From NCBI GenBank assembly GCA_016712745.1, contig JADJQN010000003.1, positions 1,116,001-1,180,000 of the forward strand: a stretch of 64,000 nt of DNA, in the 5' to 3' direction. Shown in pieces: positions 48,278-57,300 of this stretch (position 1 is its first letter; each line of letters starts with the position of its first letter). The position numbers and the translations under genes were made by a program. The notes below the pieces were generated by a model. The model worked only from the letters and a program-made list of their open reading frames with translations, had not been told where the DNA came from and made no database searches. Source of the stretch: Sandaracinaceae bacterium (lineage in GTDB: Bacteria; Myxococcota_A; Polyangia; Polyangiales; JADJQN01).

Positions 48278-49378
48278 ATGAAGGCGAACGTTTCAACTTT
48301 ATCGATCGCGAGTTTCGCGATCATTGCTTTGACGATCAGCGGATGCAGCAGCGACGAGCCCATGGCCACAGCGGACTCGGGCGTGCCGATCGACATGGCG
48401 CGTACAGATACTGGCGTGGCCGGTGATATGGCCGTACCGACCGACACTGGAGTGCCGGTCGATATGGCAGCGCTCGTCGACATGGGCGTTGTCCCCGTCG
48501 ACATGGCAATCCCCGTAGACATGGCAGTGACGACTGACGCCGGCGGACCGATGTGCGGCAACGGCATCATTGAGGGCGCAGAAGAGTGTGACGACAGCGG
48601 CACGACGCCGGGCGACGGATGCGACGGCGACTGCCAGAGCGAAGAAGTTCGCACGGCGTTCCGCATCACCAGCATGCACATTCTCGACCCGCACGCCTTC
48701 TTGAGCATTGGCGCGTGCTTCGATGGCACCGACCTTCTCAACGGTCAGCTCGACGGCACGATCACGGGCGACGACAACACGGACGGCAACTACGACTTGA
48801 GCATTGCGCTCTCGTTCTTGCCCCTCGATCCGGCAACAGCAGCGACCAACGTTCAGGTTTCCTTCCCGGACTGCCTAGCTACTACCGGCGGCGCGTGCAC
48901 CGAAACTCCTGCGGATCCCGTTCCACAGGCTGGCATCGCTGCCAACATGAGCACCGGCACCTGCCTTACGCCGGTCGAAGGCACCACGCGCGCGAGCTAC
49001 GGCACGATCGACTTGCCAATGGGCCCGTGCTTCCAGGCCAACTTCGGCACGACGACGTTCGACCTCAACGGCATCGCTGTCACTTTGCGTGACACGCGCT
49101 TTGCGGCGGAGTACTCGGGCGCTCCGGCGTCAGAGCTCGTGACCGGCCTCGTGCAAGGCTTCCTCACCGAAGCGGATGCCGAAGCGACAATGATTCCGGA
49201 GTCGATCGCCCTTGTCGGCGGCATGCAGCTGAGCGCGCTTCTTCCGGGCGGCGAAGGCAACTGCCGCAGCGGAGTTTCCGACGACGACCGCGACACATAC
49301 AGCGACGGCACGACACGCGGCTGGTACTTCTACATGTCGTTCGAAGCCGAGACCGTTACTTCATACACTGCGCTCTAA
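48278..49378 (+). CDS. lipoprotein with DUF4215-type Cys repeat
   Basis: 366 residues; start supported by GGAGG 8 bases upstream. Lipoprotein signal (MKANVSTLSIASFAIIALTI, Cys in SGC), then a ~65-residue linker of repeated Asp-Met/Asp-Thr-Gly units (VPIDMA, TDTGV, VPVDMA). A single myxobacterial DUF4215 Cys repeat follows (CGNGIIEGAEECDDSGTTPG then GDGCDGDCQ). The remaining ~240 residues are beta-rich and unrecognised. A hairpin terminator lies 22 bases after the stop. Surface lipoprotein of unknown role. Confidence 0.82.
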   Translation: MKANVSTLSIASFAIIALTISGCSSDEPMATADSGVPIDMARTDTGVAGDMAVPTDTGVPVDMAALVDMGVVPVDMAIPVDMAVTTDAGGPMCGNGIIEGAEECDDSGTTPGDGCDGDCQSEEVRTAFRITSMHILDPHAFLSIGACFDGTDLLNGQLDGTITGDDNTDGNYDLSIALSFLPLDPATAATNVQVSFPDCLATTGGACTETPADPVPQAGIAANMSTGTCLTPVEGTTRASYGTIDLPMGPCFQANFGTTTFDLNGIAVTLRDTRFAAEYSGAPASELVTGLVQGFLTEADAEATMIPESIALVGGMQLSALLPGGEGNCRSGVSDDDRDTYSDGTTRGWYFYMSFEAETVTSYTAL

Positions 49379-49400
49379 ACAGAACGCCACACACACGAAC

Positions 49401-49435
49401 AAGGCCGCGCGAGCCCCAAGCTCCGCGGCCTTCTT
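49401..49435 (+). terminator. intrinsic terminator after the DUF4215 lipoprotein gene
   Basis: Stem AAGGCCGCG (49401-49409) / CGCGGCCTT (49424-49432) around a 14-base loop, followed by a weak pyrimidine run (CTTC). It lies 22 bases past the stop. Confidence 0.7.
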
Positions 49436-49450
49436 CAATTCCCCCCCGGG

Positions 49451-49616
49451 GGGACACGCTCCCTCCCCAGGGGCCCTGTAATTTCAAATATTTGCAGACG
49501 AACTCTGGCCGCGCGAATTTGATACATCGCAGGCAAGGGAGGTATCAAATTCACGCGGCCAAACTCCCGCCGTAAGTGCTTGAAAAGACAGGCCCGGTGG
49601 GGAGGGAGCGTGTCCC
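49451..49616. repeat. hairpin element B, copy 1 (complete)
   Basis: A long imperfect palindrome. The left end GGGACACGCTCCCTCCCC mirrors the right end GGGGAGGGAGCGTGTCCC. Inside, CCTGT...TTTCAA, GACG...AACTC...GGCCGCG and GAATTTGATAC pair with GTATCAAATTC, CGCGGCC...AACTC and TTGAAA...ACAGG. Arms are about 75-85 bases with a short centre. The right arm matches 21713-21777. It contains no open frame, and its 3' edge lies against the GGDEF gene stop. Confidence 0.85.
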
Positions 49617-49618
49617 TC

Positions 49619-51730
49619 TTAGATGTCTTTGACGGTGCAGACTTTGTTGCGGCCACTGCGTTTGGCTGCGTAGAGGGCTTTGTCGGTTGTCTCGAAGAGC
49701 GCGGCTTGGGTTTTGGCGTCGTTGGGGAAGGTTGCGACGCCCAGGGACGCGGTGACTTTTAGTTTGCCGAGCTCGGTTTGGAAGACGTGGGAGCCAAGTT
49801 CTTCACGGACGCGCTCCGCAAGGAGCACCGCACCTTCGGTGTCGGTCTCTTCGCATAGGATGCAGAATTCTTCGCCGCCAAAGCGCGCCACGATGTCGGT
49901 CTCGCGCTTCATGCGTCTCAGAATCGCGCCCAGCTCTTTGATGACCACGTCGCCCGTCGCATGCCCATAGACATCGTTCACATTCTTGAAGTGATCGATG
50001 TCGGTGATCAGGAGCGAGAGCTTGCGACCGAAGCGTTCCGCCGAACGAAGCTTGCGATCGAGCTCATCCAAAAACGAACGCTTGTTGAGGCATCCCGTGA
50101 GTCCGTCGGTGGTCGCGAGCTCCTCCAAGCGACGCACGGACGCTGCGTTGGCAAGCGAGACTGCGAGCTGGTTGCCAAGCACCTGCAAGGTCGGTCGCAC
50201 ATTGTTCGAAAACGCATCGCGACGTCGCGCGGCGAGACACAACGTGCCAATGGCGTCTTCGCGCACGACGAGCGGCAAAATCAGAAGTGACTGCATGCCA
50301 TGCAGATTGTGTTTGCGCGTGTAAACGACGTGCTGCTTCTCATCGAAATCCCCGCGATAGGGCAGGTAGTGGCGGTTTTTTACGGCCATCGCGGTCAGCG
50401 AAGTGTTGTCCCGGAAGACCAACCCCTTGAGCTCGTCGGCGCTCTCGCCCACAGCGCGCAACACGGAGTGCTTCTTGGTCTCGTTGTCGTAGAGCGTGAC
50501 CGCCGCAAATTCGTACGGGGATATCTCAGCGGCGGCGCTCAGGCCCGCATCCAGCACCGCCTCTTCATTGAGCGCGGATCCAAGTGCCTGCGATGCCTTG
50601 TGCAGCACGGTCTGTTCGCGCTTGCTGCGTTCAAGCTGCACGAAAACTTGTTCGTTGCGAACGGCACGCAGCACCTGCTGCACTGCACTCTTCAAGATTT
50701 CTTCATCGCGAGGCGTGAACGGTTTGTCGTCGCGGCGGTCGACGCACAAGGCTCCACGAATCGCGCCGTTCTCCATCACGGGTACGCCCAAGAAGCTCGA
50801 GACCACCGCAGGCCCGCGGTAGTAGCAGAGGCCTTTGTACCCTGGCTTCATATGCTCGAGGTTTGTCACGAGCCCGCGTTTCGCTACGGCGCCCACGGCA
50901 CCTTCTCCCGTACCGAACGGTCCTTCGGCGATGTCGTCGCTGTCCGTCACGAGCTCAGCGATGCGGATCTCGTCGGCGGTTTCGTCGGCAAAGAAAAGAA
51001 CGCATGTGTGCAATTCAAGCGTCTTTTTGAGCACGTCGAGCGTGTAGTAGAGAGCGTGATGAACTTCTTCGAGGCTTGAGCGATAGACGCGTTCCTCGTC
51101 GCGGGCGGCACTGTCGGTGGCAGCACCCACAAGACGATAGAGGCGCGCGTCTTCCTGCACTTTTTCTTTTTCGGCGGCGAGCTCGCGCAACGAACGCTCA
51201 CGCACGCGTGCAATCTCAACGCGCGTAAACACAAGGTTGAGAATGCCAAACGAGACGATGAAGACCGCGTGCACAGCCAGTGCGCGGGGGTCCTGCTGAT
51301 TTTCCGCAATGAAGAAGACCAGTGCTTCGAGCACCACCGCCGACACAACGAGCAAGGTGCCCGCGGGCTTGCGCGCAAGCGACGCACTTGTCGCCACGAC
51401 GACATAGACGAGTGGATAGAACACGCTCGTTACCCCGCCTCCGAGTTGCACGACGCCGTGCACCGCCACGAGCAAGAGCAGCGCGAGCTCGAAATCGATC
51501 TTAGCACCTTGCGCCCACCCCTCGGGCGCGCGGAAGCGCACCATCGCGCGTGAAGTAAAGACCACGCACCAAACCAAGCCGACCAGTGCGTGCTCGAAGC
51601 CAAGTTGCGCCGGCTCGACGCGAAAGACGCCCAGCACTTCAAGAAGTGCAAAGACCGTGGCCGCGACAAATCCGTAGCTACCGCGGGCGGTGCGACGAAG
51701 GGTCAGAGCGGCGTGAACAAGGGTCGTCAT
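49619..51730 (-). CDS. diguanylate cyclase: membrane domain, two GAF domains, GGDEF
   Basis: About 703 residues from the ATG at 51730 (a TTG start at 51775 is possible). Six or so N-terminal transmembrane helices form a MASE-like input domain (to about residue 165). A short coiled coil (LRELAAEKEKVQEDARLYRL) follows, then GAF 1 (LELHTCVLFFADETADEIRI, VSSFLGVPVMENGAIRGALC), GAF 2 (YEFAAVTLYDNETKKHSVLR, QSLLILPLVVREDAIGTLCL) and a GGDEF domain (TTDGLTGCLNKRSFLDELDR, DIDHFKNVNDVYGHATGD, ARFGGEEFCIL). The GGEEF site and the RxxD inhibitory site (RETD, five residues before) are intact, so it should make cyclic di-GMP and be product-inhibited. Confidence 0.95.
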   Translation of the reverse strand: MTTLVHAALTLRRTARGSYGFVAATVFALLEVLGVFRVEPAQLGFEHALVGLVWCVVFTSRAMVRFRAPEGWAQGAKIDFELALLLLVAVHGVVQLGGGVTSVFYPLVYVVVATSASLARKPAGTLLVVSAVVLEALVFFIAENQQDPRALAVHAVFIVSFGILNLVFTRVEIARVRERSLRELAAEKEKVQEDARLYRLVGAATDSAARDEERVYRSSLEEVHHALYYTLDVLKKTLELHTCVLFFADETADEIRIAELVTDSDDIAEGPFGTGEGAVGAVAKRGLVTNLEHMKPGYKGLCYYRGPAVVSSFLGVPVMENGAIRGALCVDRRDDKPFTPRDEEILKSAVQQVLRAVRNEQVFVQLERSKREQTVLHKASQALGSALNEEAVLDAGLSAAAEISPYEFAAVTLYDNETKKHSVLRAVGESADELKGLVFRDNTSLTAMAVKNRHYLPYRGDFDEKQHVVYTRKHNLHGMQSLLILPLVVREDAIGTLCLAARRRDAFSNNVRPTLQVLGNQLAVSLANAASVRRLEELATTDGLTGCLNKRSFLDELDRKLRSAERFGRKLSLLITDIDHFKNVNDVYGHATGDVVIKELGAILRRMKRETDIVARFGGEEFCILCEETDTEGAVLLAERVREELGSHVFQTELGKLKVTASLGVATFPNDAKTQAALFETTDKALYAAKRSGRNKVCTVKDI

Positions 51731-51829
51731 GAAGAAGACACTCGTGCCGTATCGGACCCGAAGAAGAGCGTCCAATTATCGGCAAAGTCCGCGAAATTGG
51801 AGGCAATGTAGGTGGACCCCTAAATCCGC

Positions 51830-52123
51830 TCAGTGGGGAAACTGAAAGAGGATTTCGTCCTCGCGAACCATGCCGAGCTCATCACGCGCGATGCGCTCGA
51901 TCGCCGCTGGATCACTGCGCAGGGCATGGACTTCGCGAGTCAGCGCGTCGACTTCACGCACGAGGCGCGAGTTGTCGGCTTCGACCTGCCTAAGCTCGCC
52001 TTGAAGCGCTCGATACCGCGGCACTCCCTGAGCATCGAACATGCGCAAGGGCACGATGACCACTGCGAATACCAGGAGCCCAAAGGGGAGAAGCCAAACA
52101 AAAGTGCGGACACCGTTCTGCAT
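51830..52123 (-). CDS. ftsB: FtsB/DivIC-like septum formation initiator
   Basis: 97 residues from the ATG at 52123 (102 from 52138). Short cytoplasmic N-terminus, one transmembrane helix (TFVWLLPFGLLVFAVVIVPL), a periplasmic coiled coil (RYRALQGELRQVEADNSRLV, REVDALTREVHALRSDPAAI) and the family end ERIARDELGMVREDEILFQF. FtsB forms a complex with FtsL and FtsQ in the divisome. Alone between a GGDEF gene and a divergent ZIP-like gene; no eno neighbour, which is the usual partner elsewhere. Confidence 0.85.
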   Translation of the reverse strand: MQNGVRTFVWLLPFGLLVFAVVIVPLRMFDAQGVPRYRALQGELRQVEADNSRLVREVDALTREVHALRSDPAAIERIARDELGMVREDEILFQFPH

Positions 52124-52224
52124 GCGGGGCGTGGGCAAAGAGTGCGCATCGTTGGGACGCGCCGTCGAATTTCCGCCTCACTTCGTCGATTTCTGGACTC
52201 GCGCGTGACAGTATCCCCGGCCTC

Positions 52225-52881
52225 ATGCTGGTCCCGATTCTCATCGCCATCGCAGCCGTCGCCGTGGGCGCGCTCTTGGCGTTGATACCGCAACTGGGGC
52301 GGCGTGCGCTCCTGCCGGTGCGCGTTTTGGCGACCCTCGCGGCGGTGGGAGTCGTCGTTCTCCATCTCGTGCCCGAGTCATTCTTTGGGATTGGCTATTG
52401 GGCATTTGCCGGCGTTGCAATCGGAATCGTTTTGCCTTCGACCGTGGAGTGGGTGAGCACGCATATCACTGGTCGCAAAGATTGCGATGACCACGGACAC
52501 ACGGCCATCGCCGCGCACGTAAGCTTCTTCGGATTGTGCGTTCATCAAGTGGGCGACGGCATCGCGCTTTGGCTCTACGCGAACCCTTCGCACTTGATCA
52601 TCGATGTCGCACTAGCGCTCGCTGCACATACGATTCCGCTGACCATGTTGGTCGTGATGCAGGAGCGCGATTCGCACCATCATCATTCGTTGTGGAAGAA
52701 GCCCATTCTTCTGGCGGCCGCAAGCACGGCCGGCGTGTTGTTCGGTCGCTTTGTGCCGCAAAGTTTTTTCGAGCGTGTTGAACCGTGGACTGCCGCGCTC
52801 GTTTCCGGCCTTCTTTTGCATGTGGTGATGCACGGCCTCTCGCACAAGCCTCGCCTTGACACCCCGGTCGCCAAACCCTAA
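52225..52881 (+). CDS. ZIP-like metal transporter
   Basis: 218 residues with about eight hydrophobic helices. A His-rich cytoplasmic loop (ITGRKDCDDHGHTAIAAHVS) precedes helices holding LCVHQVGDGIALW and ALAAHTIPLTMLVV, which line up with the metal-binding HNxxEG and HE motifs of ZIP (SLC39) proteins. A second His cluster (ERDSHHHHSLW) follows. Metal uptake or efflux specificity is not predictable. The protein is short for a ZIP, and the second motif lacks the usual Glu, so a divergent member is likely. Confidence 0.75.
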   Translation: MLVPILIAIAAVAVGALLALIPQLGRRALLPVRVLATLAAVGVVVLHLVPESFFGIGYWAFAGVAIGIVLPSTVEWVSTHITGRKDCDDHGHTAIAAHVSFFGLCVHQVGDGIALWLYANPSHLIIDVALALAAHTIPLTMLVVMQERDSHHHHSLWKKPILLAAASTAGVLFGRFVPQSFFERVEPWTAALVSGLLLHVVMHGLSHKPRLDTPVAKP

Positions 52882-52915
52882 TTTTCGCGCAGTTTTTTAG
52901 GGAAGTCTGGCTGCC

Positions 52916-53971
52916 ATGACCGAGCTCGCATTTCGCTCCCGCAGCATTTTGTTCGCGGCGATTACCGAATACATCTCCTCCGGCGAACCCGTAGGCTCGC
53001 GCACGCTCGAAAAGCGCTACAGCCTCAATCTTTCGGCGGCGACAATTCGCAATGTGCTCTCCGATCTCGAAGACGGCGGCTACCTCGCGCAGCCTCACAC
53101 GAGCGCCGGTCGCATTCCGACCGACAAAGGTTTTCGCGCGTTCGTCGATGCGCTCGTACAAATGCGTGATGTAGCCGTTGAGGATCAAGCGGCCATCATG
53201 GCGCGCATGCAGATTCTTAGGCCGGGTGTCGACGACGTAATGCGCGAAACTGGACGCATTCTTTCGTCGCTCACGGGCGCGGCTGCGGTTGTCATGCCAC
53301 CGCGGCCGGAAGATGAGCGCCTCATGCAGATGCGCTTTATGCCCTTGCGTGCTGGCGAGCTTCTCGCCGTCCTCGTTACGCGCAGCGGAAACGTACAGAA
53401 CCGTGTGGTGCGGGTCTCAAAGGAAATTGACACGCATGCGCTCGAACGCGTGCACAACTATCTCGACGAGCTGGTTCGCGAAGGCCGCACGCTCACCGAA
53501 GCGCGCGATACGCTGGCCGCCGATATGCAGCGTGAGCGCGATCACTACGATGCGCTTCGCAAAGCTGTAAAACAGATTCTCGATGCCACCATCGACGCGG
53601 CCGAGGGGCGAAGCGAGATGCTCATCGAGGGTCAAGGACGCCTTCTCGACAGGCCCGAATTTGCTGACGTCGATAAGGTCCGCGCGCTCCTTCGCACCTT
53701 TGAAGAGAAGGAGAAACTGCTCGAGCTCCTCGACCGCACCATGGATTCGCGCGGCGTTCAGGTGCTCATTGGGGCGGAAACAAATTTGGGCGCGGTTCAG
53801 GATCTGAGCGTGGTCTCGGCCTCGTATAGTCAGGGCGGTAATGCGACCGGAAGCATCGGCGTCATTGGACCGACCCGCATGGACTACGGCAAGGTCGTGC
53901 CCCTGGTTGGCTTCGCTGCGGAAAAGATGGGCGAACTTCTCGATAAAAACCGCAAAGATCGCGAAGACTAA
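52916..53971 (+). CDS. hrcA: heat-inducible transcription repressor HrcA
   Basis: 351 residues. Winged helix at the N-terminus (GEPVGSRTLEKRYSLNLSAA, TIRNVLSDLEDGGYLAQPHT, SAGRIPTDKGFRAFVD), a GAF-like middle and the conserved C-terminal IGPTRMDYGKVVPLVGFAAE. HrcA represses chaperone genes by binding CIRCE (TTAGCACTC-N9-GAGTGCTAA). I see no CIRCE in the 34 bases upstream or elsewhere around the cluster, so its targets may be elsewhere. It is followed 83 bases later by grpE. Confidence 0.95.
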   Translation: MTELAFRSRSILFAAITEYISSGEPVGSRTLEKRYSLNLSAATIRNVLSDLEDGGYLAQPHTSAGRIPTDKGFRAFVDALVQMRDVAVEDQAAIMARMQILRPGVDDVMRETGRILSSLTGAAAVVMPPRPEDERLMQMRFMPLRAGELLAVLVTRSGNVQNRVVRVSKEIDTHALERVHNYLDELVREGRTLTEARDTLAADMQRERDHYDALRKAVKQILDATIDAAEGRSEMLIEGQGRLLDRPEFADVDKVRALLRTFEEKEKLLELLDRTMDSRGVQVLIGAETNLGAVQDLSVVSASYSQGGNATGSIGVIGPTRMDYGKVVPLVGFAAEKMGELLDKNRKDRED

Positions 53972-54054
53972 GGGCTTGTCGATGTTGTGCGCCGTCGCTG
54001 TCGTGACTATGCTCTGAGCCAGGTTTTCTGGGCTTTCCACAAGGAGCAGAGTCC

Positions 54055-54603
54055 GTGAGTGAGTCGAACGGCGGAGCAGAGAAGAACGGCGCTGACGAAG
54101 GCGTGCAGGAAGCCGATATAATGCCGGCGAGCGAGCAATCACCGCTCGAGCAGATGATGGCGGAGCGCGACAAGACGAAGGACCAGCTTCTTCGGACTGC
54201 CGCGGACTTCGACAACTTTCGCAAGCGCACGCGCAAGGATATCGAAGAGTCGATGCGCCGCGGGCGTGAAGACGCCGTGCGCGAGATCCTTCCCGTCGCG
54301 GACAATCTCGAGCGCGCGCTCGCCGCCGCGCCGATGACCGCAGCCCCCGACGCGTTGCTGGACGGGGTGAAAATGGTTTTGAAGCTCTTGCAAGACAGCC
54401 TCGAACGATTGGGCGTCACCCGCATCGTCACCGTAGGCGAGCGTTTTGATCCAGCACTGCACGAGGCGATTCAGCAGGTGGAGACTACCGAGCATCCGAT
54501 GGGAACCATCGTCGCGGAGCTTGTGCCCGGCTACAAAAACGGCGAACGCCTCGTTCGTGCCGCGATGGTTGCCGTCGCGCGTCCTCCCGCAAAGTCGGAG
54601 TGA
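54055..54603 (+). CDS. grpE: GrpE nucleotide exchange factor
   Basis: 182 residues from a GTG with AAGGAG seven bases upstream. An acidic/Glu-rich disordered N-terminus (~30 residues), a long helix (ERDKTKDQLLRTAADFDNFR, KRTRKDIEESMRRGREDAVR) and the C-terminal beta domain (RFDPALHEAIQQVETTEHPM, GTIVAELVPGYKNGERLVRA). GrpE releases ADP from DnaK. dnaK starts 11 bases later. Confidence 0.96.
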   Translation: MSESNGGAEKNGADEGVQEADIMPASEQSPLEQMMAERDKTKDQLLRTAADFDNFRKRTRKDIEESMRRGREDAVREILPVADNLERALAAAPMTAAPDALLDGVKMVLKLLQDSLERLGVTRIVTVGERFDPALHEAIQQVETTEHPMGTIVAELVPGYKNGERLVRAAMVAVARPPAKSE

Positions 54604-54614
54604 ACTAAGCTCGC

Positions 54615-56429
54615 ATGGGGAAAGTCATTGGTATCGATTTGGGCACGACCAACTCGTGCGTGGCGGTGATCGAAAGCGGCCAGCCGCTGGTCATCCCAAA
54701 CGCCGAGGGAAGTCGCACAACGCCCTCAATCATTGGCTTCACACAGGCGGGCGAGCGACTCGTCGGCCAAGTGGCCAAGCGCCAAGCTGTGACCAACCCC
54801 GAGCACACCATTTACGCGGTCAAACGCTTGATGGGCCGGCCGTTCGATTCGGACATCGCGCGCAAGCACCAAGAGTTCGTTCCGTATCGCGTGGTGCAAG
54901 CACTGAACGGCGATGCGTGGGTTGCCGCGCGCGGCAAGGAGTACTCACCCCCCGAGATCAGCGCAATGGTGCTGACCAAAATGAAGGAACTCGCCGAGAG
55001 CTACCTCGGCGAAGAAGTGACGGAAGCCGTCGTCACTGTGCCTGCCTACTTCGACGACGCCCAGCGCCAGGCAACGAAGGACGCGGGACGCATTGCGGGC
55101 CTGGACATCAAGCGCATCATCAACGAGCCGACGGCCGCGGCGCTCGCATACGGGCTCGATCAAAAAGAAGGCCAGCGCATCATCGTTTACGATTTGGGCG
55201 GCGGCACCTTCGACGTTTCGGTTCTCGAAATCCGCAGTGGGGTCTTTCGTGTCTCGTCTACGCACGGCGACACTTATCTCGGTGGCGAGGATTTCGATCA
55301 GGCGCTCGTGACGTGGCTTGCCGACGGCTTTCAGAAAGAGCACGGCATTGACCTGCGCCAAGACCGCATGGCGTTGCAGCGCTTGAAAGAGCAAGCAGAG
55401 AAGGCCAAGCACGAACTGTCGAGCTCACTCGAGACCGAAGTGAATCTGCCCTTCATTGCGGCTGACGCGACCGGGCCGAAGCACTTGGTGCTTACCATCA
55501 AACGCAACGAGCTCGAGATGTTGGTCGAACCACTCGTCGATCGCACGCTCGATCCATGCCGCAAAGCCATTCTCGATGCTGGCATCAAGATCAGCGACAT
55601 CGACGAAGTGATTTTGGTGGGCGGCATGACGCGCATGCCGCTCGTGCAGAAGAAGGTCACGGAGTTCTTCGGCAAAGCACCCAACAAGAACGTAAACCCT
55701 GACGAAGTCGTCGCGGTCGGTGCGGCTATTCAAGGCGGCGCGCTCACCGGTCAGGTCAATGAAGTCTTGCTGCTCGATGTCACGCCGCTTTCGCTCGGCG
55801 TTGAAACGGGCGGCGGTGTCTTCTTTCGCTTGATTCCGCGCAACACGACGATCCCCACGCGTAAGAGCGAGGTCTTCACGACCAGCATCGACAATCAGTC
55901 CTTCGTGCCCGTTCATGTCATGCAGGGCGAGCGTGAAATGGCTTCCGACAATAAGACGTTGGCAAAGTTTGAACTCTCGCCGATTCCACCGGCGCCGCGT
56001 GGCGTTCCACAGGTTGAGGTCTCGTTCGACATCGACGCCAACGGCATCGTGCACGTAAGTGCCAAAGATCTTGGAAGCGGACGCGAGCAATCCGTGAAAG
56101 TTGTCGCATCGAGCGGTCTCACGCAGGACCAGATCGACGGCATTATCAAAGAGTCTGATTCGTACAAGCAGAGCGACGAGAAGCGCAAAGAGCTGGCCGA
56201 GCTTCGAAATAGCGCTGAGGCGTTGCTCTATACAAGCGAGCGCGCGGCCGAGGAATGCGCGGAGTTCGTTGCACCAGAAGTTATTTCCGCGGTGAAGAAG
56301 TCTGCAAGCGACTTGCGCACACTGATTGACGGGAGCGGCGACGCCATCGCGATTCGCGACGCACTCAAAGATCTCGAGCTTATGGCCTACCGCATCGCCG
56401 AGTCGATGTACGGCGAGCAGAAAAGTTAG
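54615..56429 (+). CDS. dnaK: Hsp70 chaperone DnaK
   Basis: 604 residues. Actin-like ATPase domain with GIDLGTTNSCVAVIESG, DAGRIAGLDIKRIINEPTAA, VYDLGGGTFDVSVLE and ILVGGMTRMPLVQ; linker and substrate-binding beta domain (LLDVTPLSLGVETGGGVFFR); and a helical lid ending YRIAESMYGEQKS. The C-terminal tail is short: the Gly-rich stretch and the D/E-rich EEV-type end seen in typical DnaK are absent, and no dnaJ follows. It may be one of several Hsp70 paralogues, as is common in myxobacteria. In operon with grpE. Confidence 0.96.
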   Translation: MGKVIGIDLGTTNSCVAVIESGQPLVIPNAEGSRTTPSIIGFTQAGERLVGQVAKRQAVTNPEHTIYAVKRLMGRPFDSDIARKHQEFVPYRVVQALNGDAWVAARGKEYSPPEISAMVLTKMKELAESYLGEEVTEAVVTVPAYFDDAQRQATKDAGRIAGLDIKRIINEPTAAALAYGLDQKEGQRIIVYDLGGGTFDVSVLEIRSGVFRVSSTHGDTYLGGEDFDQALVTWLADGFQKEHGIDLRQDRMALQRLKEQAEKAKHELSSSLETEVNLPFIAADATGPKHLVLTIKRNELEMLVEPLVDRTLDPCRKAILDAGIKISDIDEVILVGGMTRMPLVQKKVTEFFGKAPNKNVNPDEVVAVGAAIQGGALTGQVNEVLLLDVTPLSLGVETGGGVFFRLIPRNTTIPTRKSEVFTTSIDNQSFVPVHVMQGEREMASDNKTLAKFELSPIPPAPRGVPQVEVSFDIDANGIVHVSAKDLGSGREQSVKVVASSGLTQDQIDGIIKESDSYKQSDEKRKELAELRNSAEALLYTSERAAEECAEFVAPEVISAVKKSASDLRTLIDGSGDAIAIRDALKDLELMAYRIAESMYGEQKS

Positions 56430-56435
56430 TCTTTC

Positions 56436-57290
56436 TCACTGGGCGCGGAGGGCGCGTTCGGCGATTTGGCGACGAGCGTTGCGAAATTCATCTTCCGCAT
56501 GGTTGCCGCGACGCAGAAGTACAGCCACGTAAGTGCGCGCACTGTCGCGCTCGAGCCAGCCCACGAACCAGCCGATTTCGTGGTCGGAGTCGGGATCGGC
56601 CCATCCTGTTTTGCCGCGCAGCACGCCGTCAGTCTGATCGAGTGTGAGAATGTCTTTCACGATCGATTGTGTGCGCTCTGAGATCGGCAGCGCGCCGGTC
56701 GCAAGACGCTCTAAAAATTGAATCTGCTCGAGCGGTGAAATCGCGAGCGGCCCGTCGAGCCAAAAGCGATCGACAACCGTGCCGATTTGGCGATTGCCAT
56801 AGGTGAGGCTGTTCACTCCTGCTTGCATACGCGTGAGACCAATGCGGCGCGCAATCTCTTGATAGTAGGGCACGGCGCTCGCGGCCATCGCGCTACGTAA
56901 GGTGTGATCATGATTCCACGCTTCAACCTGGCGCGTGACGCCATCCCAGGGAATCATAAGTTCGGCGCTGGGAGCCACGCCCGTCTCGAGAGCGATGATG
57001 GCGTTAGCAATCTTGAACGTGGACGCCGGCCGCTCGCGAACCACGCAAGCTGCTTCGTCGGAGCACTGAATTGTGCTGGTGCTGTCGTTGTGCAGTGCGA
57101 TGACGCCTTCAAAGGCCGCGTCGCTGAGCAGTACTGCCAGGGCTGGATCGGACGTGATGGATCCGCGGGAGTCAGCAAAGTTCGAAGAAGCGCTCGTGGC
57201 AGACGTCGGCGTTACGGATGCGCCGCAGCCCGACAGCGCGACGAGCATCCAGCACAGCGATGCACATGAGAAAACGCCCGCGCGACTCAT
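56436..57290 (-). CDS. class D beta-lactamase-like lipoprotein (OXA family)
   Basis: 284 residues from the ATG at 57290 (lipoprotein signal MSRAGVFSCASLCWMLVALS, then GC). Every class D signature is visible: PASTFKIANAIIALETG (S-T-F-K), SAVPYYQEIARRI (S-x-V), LTYGNRQIG (YGN), WLDGPLAISPLEQIQF and VLRGKTGWADP (K-T-G). The Lys of STFK would be carboxylated. It would hydrolyse beta-lactams, or bind them as a relative of BlaR-type sensors. It follows murB by 10 bases in the serS-murB operon, a peptidoglycan context. Confidence 0.9.
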   Translation of the reverse strand: MSRAGVFSCASLCWMLVALSGCGASVTPTSATSASSNFADSRGSITSDPALAVLLSDAAFEGVIALHNDSTSTIQCSDEAACVVRERPASTFKIANAIIALETGVAPSAELMIPWDGVTRQVEAWNHDHTLRSAMAASAVPYYQEIARRIGLTRMQAGVNSLTYGNRQIGTVVDRFWLDGPLAISPLEQIQFLERLATGALPISERTQSIVKDILTLDQTDGVLRGKTGWADPDSDHEIGWFVGWLERDSARTYVAVLLRRGNHAEDEFRNARRQIAERALRAQ

Positions 57291-57300
57291 GTTGCGGCTT

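Noticed and set aside
52881..52916. A CIRCE operator before hrcA
   Set aside because: Looked for TTAGCACTC-N9-GAGTGCTAA in the short gap and around grpE and dnaK; no match seen.
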